Assembly: GCA_034008185.1 (NCBI GenBank)
Contig: CM067081.1
Location: forward strand, 23,311,821-23,375,820
Reading direction: 5' to 3'
DNA length: 64,000 nucleotides
Source: Gorsachius magnificus
Lineage: Eukaryota > Chordata > Aves > Pelecaniformes > Ardeidae
The position numbers were made by a program, and so were the translations under genes. The notes below the pieces were generated by a model. That model worked only from the letters and a program-made list of their open reading frames with translations. It was not told the origin of the DNA and searched no databases. Every line of letters starts with the position of its first letter. The first letter of the stretch is position 1. This document shows positions 34,546 through 44,925 of this stretch, piece by piece.

Positions 34546-36064
34546 GTAAGTTGTACCAAGAGGAAATGAATGCTGTGATCAGTGCCAGAATAAATTTTTA
34601 CATTTAACATGTGACAGAAGTCTCTGCCTTTTAATTTGCTTCATGTTTAAATAATTTGTCTTCATCCAGGTATTAATTTGTCTGGACAGAAATTTTAGTC
34701 CAGATAAGAAAGAAGTCGAAGTAAATTTTGCCTGCATGAAATTGCTGACTGAGTACCTCTAGTTTTAAATACTTAGTAGCTTACATGCATGTACTTACAT
34801 ACTGGCCACATGTTATTGGGTTAGTTTCTGTTTAAGTTAAATGAATGCATAGCCTGACAAAGAAACCTAAGCCCTTCAAAGAATAAAAATAATAAATTAT
34901 CTTCTAGTAGAGAATCCATTTGTAAATTGCAGCCAAAAATTAACTCAAAGTATAATCCAATTTTGGAAGGAGTTATTTTTTAATACTAAAAAAAAATCCT
35001 AAAACCCAGGGGCTAATTTGTATAGCAAGTGGGAAAAGAATCACAGTATTTAAATCTTAAGTGAAATACAGTATTAATTCTTCAATGTGGTATTTCGGTT
35101 TTTACAGCTAGATTATCCTGGAATGTAATGCATGTAACTGTAATTAAAGAAGTAATAACATGCTGAGAAGATTCATTCATCTTAAAATAATGTATATGAA
35201 TTTGATAAGAAGCTATCAGGTCTAGGGATGTTCAACACAAGTAGTGCACCAGTTGACTCTGTTAAACTCATTTGTAGATAAGGTTTGGCTTCCTCCACCA
35301 ACAGTAGTAAAAGATAAGCCTCCACTGTTATTAAAGTTCTCAGCTGATTTCTTGGCTGTGTTTGTTTTAGTAGCTCTGAAGAGATTAAAATAGTGTCTTG
35401 CTGAAAAAAGTTAATCCTTTAAATTTTCTAAACAAGTCTTGGGGTTTTTTTTTTTATTTTACCAAGTATTTCTGCTAGGGATGCAGTTTATACCCTTTAT
35501 GTTAAAATAGTTAAATTGGTTTAATCCCCTAGAGTGGTTATAGCTATTCCGATACCGCATGCTTTTACCCAATCAGCCTTGGCAAGTGGCCAGGTAAACC
35601 AGTGCAGATAATTAGTACCGTGAAGTGTTGCATGCGTACAGTTACTGTGAATTTGCAAGTTAATTTCAGGTACGGAGGCTGAAGATTTCTGTTGGGAGAT
35701 AACCAAGTGTCTCTGTGCAACTTGGCTGCCACTTGTGCGGTCTGGGATACCTGCCAGGAGTGTGTATGGGCTTCTACTCCTGGCTCTGGCTACTTCTTTT
35801 CTGTAAAGGAGTAGTGGTCCTGCTCAGCTGGTGATGGTCATCAGCTCGGGGTAACATGCAGTTTGCTAAAGCCTGATGCCCAAGACCTGCCAGAGGAGGG
35901 GGTAGCCAAGGGTGACTGGAGTGGAATAGCAGCTGGCTAGGCCAGGGTTGTGTTAAAGGTGTAGGAGGAGAGGATTGTCAAGAAGGCTTCAGACAGAGGA
36001 AGACCGTTGACATAGGCATTGACGTGATGAGATCCTGAACTGAGAATGTTGAAGTAAGGATCCT

Positions 36065-36380
36065 TTCAGCTGCAGAGGAACATGAGAATAGCCATGCTCG
36101 GTCAAACAAAGGATCCATCTCTGCAGTGCCCTGTTCCCATCAGGGGCTGATAGCCAGTGCCTAGGAAATGGGGGAAGAAAAGTACAGAAAGTAGCACTAC
36201 TTACCCAAGGTACTGTCCCAGCTTCGGGCAGTCTGCAGCTCAGGATATCCTGCGCTCGGAGATTATTTTTTTTTGTATGTGACACTTCTCCAGGGATTTT
36301 TCCCTCTCTGAATTTATCCTTGGAGAGACTGGTAGTAATCCCATTTGTAACAAGTCTGCTGCTGCAGAGTTTGGCATAGG
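36065..36380 (-). mobile_element. Ancient CR1/L3-like LINE remnant
   Basis: On the + strand, GAACATGAGAATAGCCATGCTCGGTCA is followed by GATCCATCT, a CCTGTTCCCATCAGGGGCTGATAGCCAGTGCC phrase, CTGTCCCAGCTTCGGGCAGTC and TGAATTTATCC. These words occur in this order in an old LINE family widespread in turtles, crocodilians and birds (CATACTGGGTCAGACC family), seen antisense. Divergence is high, boundaries are approximate and no coding capacity is left. The family name is from memory. Confidence 0.5.
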
Positions 36381-38278
36381 CTAGTGTACAGCTGGTGTGT
36401 ATGGCCATAAGGAAGGTATAAAGCCCCCCATAGGCAGACTCCAAATAAGTCTTTGGTGTCTAGTTCTACAAGTGCAAGACAGAACAGCAGCTGGAAGCTG
36501 CCGCTGCTCTCTTCCCTTTAATATTTTTTGTGCCCCATTGTGCTGTCCTGGTCCTTCTGAACTGTCCCAACAACTAAGTATTGCATACATATGTGGGAGA
36601 TGAGATAAGCAGTAAGGTACTTGGAAGGAAACTTAACTATGCTCAGTTGAGTATCGCACTCCAGCAAAATGCCATCAGATGTAACTGATGTTACGGTAAA
36701 TCCTGAAGGGCTGCAGAGATTAGATCCAGGACTGACATTTAACCTTGCAACTGTAAACTACTGAGAGGAAGGTAACTCCTGCTCTGAGTTTTGTGGATAC
36801 CAAATGCAATGAGCAGAAAAGCTAGTTCATGAAAATATATATTGGTAGACCAAATCCAGGAAAGCACAACTGGAAGAAGCAAAGAGACAAGGTCATCACG
36901 AACTTGTCTTAAAAGCACAGTCTTAACAGGTAAAACACAAAACCTTCCTTCCTTGCCAAACTCAAAATGCTTACAGGTGTTTCATGAGGACTTCTGGGAT
37001 TTCCTCAGCCCTTTGTCAGAGGAGTCCTGGAGAAGAGATGCACAAACCCTGGAGACACCTAGTGTAAGGCCATCAATCCTGCATTGGCACTGGATAGTTG
37101 AAGCAACTCGGCCTATGAAGAAAAGATTTGTTCTGCCATCTGTCTTTGGGTAAGGAGAAGCAGAGGCTGCTACTGCTCATAACTTCACTGATTCCAGTTT
37201 ACGTTGCTCTCATGCAGCTGTTGGATACTGGTAAATAGATTTTTGGAGTCAGTGGCATTCGACAGGAATTGGTTAAAGGGAGGTGTGTGGGGAGGTGGCA
37301 TTCCCGGGGAACTATATTTTGCATACTATTACAAAGGAGTAGTGTCTCCTGGTGGGTGTTGACGGTAGTAAAACCTTAGCCAGCAAGCCTCTGAATGCTG
37401 TTTTGGGACTGCTTTCAGGTTCAAGCCACTGTTCTGTTACTGTCCAGAGTGATTAGTTCTCCATAGCTCAAGTGCACTGCTTGAAGAAGTTCCCCAAGCA
37501 TCCCTACCTAACTTTTTGCTGTCTCCTCATGTGAGATGGATGGTCAGCTGCTGTTTAAGCCTAAATTGCAAGCATCTGAGCTAGCATAGCTGACAGGTAC
37601 AGAAGAAATGTACCAAGTGGTCATTCTTTAGCCCACAGTCTCTCTTACAAAGACTCAGCCTTGAAACATGAGACAGTGTTGCGAGTATTTCTTCCAATTT
37701 GGGAATGTTTTGCTAATCTTACATTGCCCTACAAATTTTCTGTGGGTAGGTGCTGCAACCTGTAGGGGTTAGATGCCAGTAGAAGAAAGGCTTGTGCAAA
37801 ACGGGGAGGTTGGCAGTGATATCAGGCAAGAACTTAGGCTTGTTGACTTGTTCCTTGGATGTCCTCAAGATTCTTGCTCTCAGCACCGCAGTATTTCCAG
37901 TTCCTGCAGTGCCCCTTTCATATGCACTCTATGGCCTTAGTGATTCTCGCTGGGGGTCTCCTGCATCCTGATGATACCACATGATGTAGATCCTGCTGCT
38001 GATGTATCTGTGTCGAGCATTAGTGGAGCTGATCACAAGTGTGAGAAAGGGGAAGGGAGGATTCTTTTCTGAAGATGCCTTAATCCCGGAAACATTGAGC
38101 AAAAGAGAGCAGAATCTGTGGCTAAATCTCAGTGATGCTGCTGTGATGCTGGAACTTCTGAGATGAGGAAAGACATCACAGCAGCTGTCTGAAAGTTAAC
38201 ACTTGAAGGGCCATCTGGATCCAGGATGGGAAGGTGTGGATAAACAGTGTAAAAACACTTGAAATGGTTAGATAAATA

Positions 38279-39052
38279 TAGAATCATAGAATGTTTTGGA
38301 TTGGAAGGGACCCCCAGAGTTCATCTAGTCCACCCCCCCTGCAGTGAGCAGGTACACCGCTAACTAGATCAGGTTGCTCAGAGCCCCATCCAACCTGGCC
38401 TTGAATGTTTCCAGGGATGGGGCCTCCACCACCTCTCTGGGCAACCCGTTACAGTGTTTCACCACCCTCATTGTAAAGAATTTCTTCCTTATATCCAGTC
38501 TAAACCTACCCTGGTTTAGTTTAAAACCATTAGCCCCTGTCCTGACACAGCTGGCCCTACTAAAAAGATTTTCCTCATCTTTAGGTACTGAAAGGCCTCA
38601 ATCGGGTCTCCCCGCAGCCTTCTCTTCTCCAGGCTGAACAAGCCCAACTCTGTCAGCTTGTCCTCATAGGAGAGGTGCTCCAGCCCTCGGATCATTTTAG
38701 TAGCCCTTCTCTGGACCCGCTCCAACAGTTCCATGTCCTTCTTGTGCTGAGGGCTCCAGACCTGGACTCAGGACTCCAAGTGAGGTCTCACCAGAGCAGA
38801 GTAGAGGGGCAGAATCACCTCCCTCGACCTGCTGGCCACGCTTCTCCTGATGAGCCCAGAGTACGGTTGGCCTTCTGGGCTGCCAGCGCACATTGCTGGT
38901 TCATGTCCAGCTTTTCATCCATCAGTACTCCCAAGTCCCTCTCGGCAGGGCTGCTCTCGATCCTTTCTTCCCCCAGCCTGTACTGATACTGGGGGTTACC
39001 CCAACCCAGGTGCATGACCTTGCACTTGGCCTTGTTGAACCTCATGAGGTTC
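38279..39052 (-). mobile_element. CR1 LINE, 3' portion of ORF2
   Basis: A 775-bp - strand copy. On the + strand it opens with the terminal octamers and the TTGGAAGGGACC block. Read on the - strand it encodes pieces of the RT C-terminal region: [19 protein letters not shown], then [16 protein letters not shown], then [20 protein letters not shown] and [14 protein letters not shown]. The frame is broken in several places. It belongs to the subfamily of the 20.8 and 32.4 kb fragments rather than that of the 22 kb copy. Confidence 0.95.
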
Positions 39053-40646
39053 CTTGATTCATCAGATAGAATAAAGCTGTAAGATCTTGGGATTTCCATT
39101 GTGTGTCTAGGTAAAATCAAGCTAAATTTGTTGGTCCTATGTACATAATTCATAAGCTTCTTATAACAGTGGAGTTAGGTCCCATTTTAAGGGGTTGTTC
39201 CGTTTTAATTGAGAAAGGCATGTAAAATTCCACAAAAGCTACTGTGTGGACAAGCTCTAGAGGGTTTGTTTTTTTTTCTCCAATATATAGGTCTGGTCTT
39301 CAAAGATGCTGGTAGGAAGTGAGCTGAGGCCGAACTGAATGTAATCTTCTCTCCTTACTAAAATACCTAAAATAAAATGTGGAAAATTAGATATTTTGGG
39401 ATGGTTTGTTCAGCTCTGAATTGTAAGGGCAGGTGAAATCGCAAAAATAAGATAAATGTTGGACGCATTAAATTATTTTTAACCCTATTTCTTGTAAAGC
39501 AATCCTAAAATTGTTTTCATTCCTATAGATAGCTTTCTGTTTGATGCCAAATCTGTTAGAGGTACTGCAGAATACCAGGCTGAAGGGTTTGAGGGTGCTG
39601 GAACTGCAAAATGCTGTATTGCATCTTGTCTTTGAATGGGTGTTGCATTAATGTGCAGAAACACTACAATGTGATTCACTGCATCTCTTTCATTCAGAAG
39701 TGAAGAGAAGCAGAAACAGGGTATAGGCAGAGGTTGCAAAGTAAATATGTTAAAATCTTGTGATCAGAGCACAGGTTCCCATCCAAAGTCCTGCCAGCTC
39801 TATGTAGCTGCCAAGACCACGCATAAAAGCTTGCAGTGTCATCCCAGTGTCATCCTCTTTTGTGAGATCCACTGTGAAAGGATAACAGCCTAGATTAGTC
39901 GGTTTGGCAAAACAACCTCTAGCTGCGCTTTTTTTTTTTTTTTGCCTTCAGTCACTCTTCTGTTAAGTACCATCTTTTCCATGGGAATTTGGAAGCAGTA
40001 GAAATGTACTTGTAAGTTCCTGCATAATGAACTCTGTTTCCTGGAAAGATCTGATTTACTCTGTATGCCAGGGCTGACTGTGCCAAGCCTGTTTTGACGG
40101 GTCCAGTAACTCAGCAGAGAAAAGACTGTGGCACGTGGTGCTGTACTCTTGTATCTTAAGTGGTGTCAGTGTGTTTTACTGGTAAGAAGTTGTATGATAA
40201 GCTTCTGTGCTGAGCTGCCCTGCCACACTTGATGGCGGGTGTTGGCTGGAAATTCTGTGTTATTGCACAGAAGCTGGATTAAAATGTCAAAAGTGGGGTT
40301 AAGATTTTACTGATGTCCACAGTAATGGATTTAATTTTTTTTTTTTCTTGCTCAAAATGCAATGTTGATGCTTTGTCATTGCATAGCAGAGGGATTTTGG
40401 GGTGTGTGGGACTTGCCTGTGGAGGGGGATGAGGTTCTGGGGGTAGGAATAGCTTGACTTAGCATATTGGAGCATGCAGAGCAAAAAGTGAACCCTTACA
40501 TTGAGTGAATACATTGCTACAGAACTGGAGTCTGTTTTGCAGACAAGACTGCTCTAGAATTGCAGGTTGCATGCATGCTTTGGTCACACCTGCAGCCCTG
40601 CTTCGGGCACGACTCAGTTCTGAACTTTAATGTTCTTTTAACATGT

Positions 40647-41162
40647 TGTGGTTTAATCCAGCTGGCAGCTGAACACCACACAGCCACTTGCTCACTCCCC
40701 CCCTCCCTCAGTGGGATGGAGGAGAGAATCGGGAAAAAAGTAAAACCTGTGGGTTGAGATAAAGCCAGTTGAATAAAGCAGCAGAGGAAAAGAATAACAA
40801 TAATTATAATGTTAAGAGAATATACAGAATATACAAAACGAGTGATGCACAGTGCTCACCACCTGCTGACTGATGCCCAGCCCGTCCCCAGCAGTGATCC
40901 CTCTCCCCTGGCCAACTCCCCCCAAGCATGAGGTCATATGGTCTGGAATAGCCCTGTGGCCAGTTGGGGTCAGCTGTCCCGGCTGTGCCCCCTCCCAGCT
41001 TCTTGTGCACCGGGCAGAGCAGGGGAAGCTGGTCTAAGCGTGGCTTAGCAACAACTAAAACATCAGTGTGTTATCAACATTCTTCTCATCCTAAATCCAA
41101 AACACAGCACTATGGCAGCTACTAGGAAGAAAATGAACTCTACCCCAGCCAAAACGAGGGCA
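40647..41162 (-). mobile_element. Solo LTR (ERVL-like) with 5-bp TSD
   Basis: A 516-bp element bounded by TGTGGTTTAA and ...GAGGGCA on the + strand. It is the reverse complement of the family seen at 56306-56832. It is flanked by a perfect 5-bp duplication CATGT (40642-40646 and 41163-41167), the size expected for ERVL-type integration. GGGTTGAGATAAAG and the CCCCAGCAGTGATCCCTCTCCC phrase are shared with the other copy. No gag, pol or env sequence is present, so it arose by LTR-LTR recombination. Confidence 0.9.
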
Positions 41163-43556
41163 CATGTCTTATTATTTTAAAAAAAAAAAAAAAAAATCTT
41201 TTAAAAGCTGTTCTGTGGCCCTGTTTCCTAGTCAGCAGTATTGCATTCCACCTTGTATAGGCTGAGATTGCTTCACAGACCTTCAGAACTTACATTGAGG
41301 GCAAAGCCATCATTGAATTGAGCGTTGCAGGATCAGACCTACAGCAAGCCAAAGGCTTGTCTTTGGGGAGGTCAACTGTAGAAGTGTTCTGCAATTTTCT
41401 CACCATTAGAAATGCTCTCAAAGATATCAGTGGACTAATACAGTTCACTTTTAATCTTCACGGTCCCATATATACCATGGATATATGTAAACTTTATGGG
41501 CTTGTATGCGTGTGTGTGTAATGTAGCATGTGCCATACATCTCCTTTAAGACTTAAAGGCAGAATTTGCTTTGTTGAAGTCTGAGGTCAAAAGCTAAGGA
41601 CTGATTTTTCTCTTCAGTGCCATAACTTATGCTGCTTCATGAAAGCAGCTTTTATCACTGTATGAAGAACTAATGGCATCTCTTAGCTGACTGAAGCCCT
41701 GCATTTCTCATCACTTTTCATTCTTAGTATAGCTCAGGCAGCACTCATAGTGCCGAGAAGAAATAAATACTTCAGCAAGGTGAATTTATTTAGGGCAGAT
41801 TGTCTCATTCTGGTCCTATATATATTAGTGCTTAATCAATGCATTAGCTTTTAAGAAAAAGCGAGAGGAAGGAGAAAAATGTGAAGCAGTTTTTGCCTGG
41901 ATGCAGCCTAGAGAAAGCTGCCCTCTGTGCTAGGAAGTGTTGAGGTACAACAGTTTAATGCTGGCATAAGGCATACAGAGGACTTAAATGTTGGCTCTTT
42001 TGTGTTATGTCTTAAGTCTAACCCGTGCCATGGCATGTTCAGCAATGTGTTCATAGCTGATGTAGCTTGAAATAGAAACCCCGTTCTGTTGACATGTGTT
42101 AGCCTTGTATTTTTACTTAGTAATACAGTTAATGGATAAATACTGTCTGCCTAAGTTACAAAACAGCTCTGTTAGATACAGATCAGGACTTTTTGTAATT
42201 TTTTTTTTTAACCAGGATTCAAGCAAAATTATGTAGATTTATATGCAGAAAGTTTAGAAAACTCTAAAACTAGTTACGTTGTAGAAATGTGTGAAGAAAC
42301 ACCTAGTGGAAATAAAACAGTTTCATTTTTTCATGTATTCTTCTAAAATGACTCTCGGAAGTTCTTTGAGGATTTAGGACAAGAACAATTATCAGTAATG
42401 CTTAGCAGGCAGACCTAAAGCAAAACACCATGGTAAATGCCACATCCAGTCAAAAGTCATGAAGTATGCCAAATAATCAGATGCGATCTTCGTTACAATT
42501 TTCTTGCTGTTCTAACACCTCTGATTATTCAGAGGTGTCAAACTTTTTTAAACGGTCAGGGTATAGCTTCTACACTTACACAAAGTATTCAAGTAGAACA
42601 GATTATCTTAACGTTGTGGTGTTAGGATTCATTGGCTCCGTAGTTGATTCGGTAACTGGCACTGTGATCCCCAACAGCTCTGCTTTTTTAGAGTAACCTC
42701 ATAACTTCTCTGTTAGCATGCAGACTCAAAAATGTTGTGAAGACAAATACCATGGTGGCTCCCACTGTAAACAAAGTCTTCAGAGTCCTTTCTGCTTACT
42801 GCAGGAATATATTCAAACTTGTTTTTTCTCATTGCATTCTTTAAGAGATGATAAATTGGCAGTAAGTAGAGTACAGCTGGTACCAACAAGAAAAAATAAA
42901 TGTACAGTACTTGTTTACTAAAACTAGCTGATAAATTATGTGCAAAAGTGTTAAGCTGCAAGAGGAGAAAGTCAGAAACAATGGAGAAGAGTTGGAGAAG
43001 TATCCTTTCTGTTTAAGGAAAAGAAAAAACATTTTGTTTGGTGGTTGCCAGGTGTAAGTTAAAATTGGTGTACCTCATGTATATGTTTTATCGCTATAGC
43101 TGTTTGGGTTCTTCATGCAAGTGTATCTTTTACTTTCTGAATATCTCACTTTGTTAAATAATGCTGACTTTAGTAGGTCATAATCATGACCTTGTAAACC
43201 ATTCTGATTTGACTTAGAACATGTTACTAAATACTTGATTCCTGAATACTTCAGTTAAGCATCGTCAACCATAAAATATATTGTCATCCTCTGCTTTCCC
43301 CTGCACACACCACCTTGTGAAAATCATGTGGTTTTTACTGTGTTGAAGTAGAATAATTTTCATCGTATAAAGAGTAAGATAAAAGGAGAATGGAGACAAC
43401 CTTGAGCATATCTTTCTGTACTGAGAGTTTACACTAGGTGGCATGCAAGGAAAGCCAAAAGCACAAACCTGTCTTAAAATTATTGAAGTTAAAATCTCAG
43501 ACTTGTTTCAGGATGGTTTTATCTTGTCTTTTGATCACTTTTAAATGTCTTTACAG

Positions 43557-43842
43557 GTTGAAATGTCCTCTTGCTGGTACAAATAAAAGATTTCTTATTA
43601 ATACCATCAAAAACACGTTACCATCTCAAAAAGAACAAGACCAAGAACGTGAGCAAAAGGAAGACAGTAAGGAGCCTGAGCCAAACAAAAGCAGGAAAGA
43701 AGAAAAACCAAAGAAACGCAGAATTCACCCATATACACCCAGCTTTCAGTCCAGAAGGAGAGTCAGCTACTCTCCTCCGAGGCACCGAAACAGGAACCAG
43801 CACACAAAGGATAAGCATGAAAAGCGATCAAGCAAACGATGA
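43557..43842 (+). CDS. POLR1D: POLR1D terminal coding exon 3 (isoform 2)
   Basis: The acceptor TGTCTTTACAG|G precedes a frame of 94 residues plus TGA at 43840-43842. The first G completes the Trp codon begun in exon 2. The protein reads LKCPLAGTNKRFLINTIKN, then a Lys/Glu/Gln-rich stretch, then basic RRIHPYTPSF and RRRVSYSPPRHR segments, ending KHEKRSSKR. This matches the C-terminal part of POLR1D isoform 2; in human the residue after Trp is Met, here Leu (TTG). The whole protein would be about 128 residues, against 122 in human. The tail is disordered, highly charged and looks nuclear. Its role is not established. Confidence 0.93.
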
Positions 43843-44925
43843 GGAGAGTGACGAGTATGTGTTGTTACAAGCCAGGAATGTCATTAAGTGTCGGACTGCA
43901 GGGATGTCTCAGTTTTTCAGGAAAAGATGTTGTTCAAAATTGAATTTTGAACAGAGTTGCTTCTGTGAGAAGTAACCTTGAGGTAGCTTTAGAAAACCTT
44001 TCTTTGGGACCTTTAAGAGAAAAGCAAAGTGCAGCATAAATCTTCCAGTTGTTTTGAAACAGACATTCCTTTCCCTTTGCTGCATTCCTCTCTCCCCTTC
44101 TGACTAAGCTTAGGGTCTTGGTGATGGAGCGTGTGTCACTGCCTGATACAACTCATTTAGTCATGTCACTCTTTTGGAAAGAAATTTAAATTAAGCAGAA
44201 ATCTATTTATTGTGTGCAGTTGGCAGAACTTCTTTGCTGCTAACCCATAAAGAAGTTTTGCATGTTTGGGTTAGTTTAGTTTTACAGAATCTAGAAGAAG
44301 AGAAAGCTGGTCAGTGCCTGGCCAAGCACATACATTTTGTATAGAGTACAAGAGTGTGTGTTCTTCAGTATAAAGAGAACAAATTTTAAATGGGTGACAC
44401 TGGTTTTGCTTTCCAGGAGGAACTACCAGGAAATACTGATTTTGCTTGTTATTGTATATCCACAAACCTGTCATAGATAATAATAAACATTACCCCTAAA
44501 AAGCCATAACTGCAATAATTGTCTCTGTTTAGACTTCCCTCTGTAAGGAAGTAGTTTGAACAGTCTGTTGTCATGGTGCTTTCAGAACAAACCTTGAAGA
44601 CAAAATTGTTGTGTTCTCTGTCCACTGCTAGGAAGATTCCAAGTAGATGTGTAAGACTAGAAATGCAGAGGTGATACTTAAAAACAGTCAAATGCTCATT
44701 TCCAAGCCTGTGTGACAATTCTGTAGTGGTACAGTTCTTAAACTTGTGATGACTTGGAGCACATACAATACACATCGGCATATTCTACGTCTCACTTCTG
44801 TTTGTGTTACAATAACAAACTTCTCTGTGAAATATTTTGTATTTCAGTCTTCTCAAAAATAATTCTTTTGAACATAGGTTTCTGGGTTTAAGTGTGTTGA
44901 CAATAAAATCAAAAATGTTCATTAA
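43843..44925 (+). other. POLR1D: POLR1D 3'UTR
   Basis: AT-rich sequence following the stop codon, with two AATAAA hexamers (44482 and 44902). The second is followed within about 30 bp by a GT-rich stretch (GTGGTTTGTGG), as expected downstream of a cleavage site, so the longer 3'UTR of about 1.08 kb is favoured. Alternative use of the first signal is possible. Confidence 0.6.
44902..44907 (+). terminator. POLR1D: POLR1D poly(A) signal
   Basis: A canonical AATAAA with a GT-rich downstream element at about 44929-44939. It is the last strong signal before a long stretch without gene features. Confidence 0.65.

Larger units (their letters stand above)
34546..43556 (+). other. POLR1D: POLR1D intron 2
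   Basis: A 9 kb intron. It contains an ancient LINE remnant (36065-36380), a CR1 (38279-39052) and a solo LTR (40647-41162). The remaining stretches 34.5-36.0, 36.4-38.3, 39.05-40.6 and 41.2-43.5 kb are AT-rich unique sequence with poly-T tracts (for example about 39930) and no recognisable coding sequence. Confidence 0.85.

Noticed and set aside
36842..37153. 103-codon open frame in POLR1D intron 2
   Set aside because: No domain, no splice signals and no resemblance to AC19 or a known transposase; consistent with chance.
43571..43975. 134-codon open frame overlapping POLR1D exon 3
   Set aside because: It is the +1 shadow of the real frame, which is supported by splice phase and homology.
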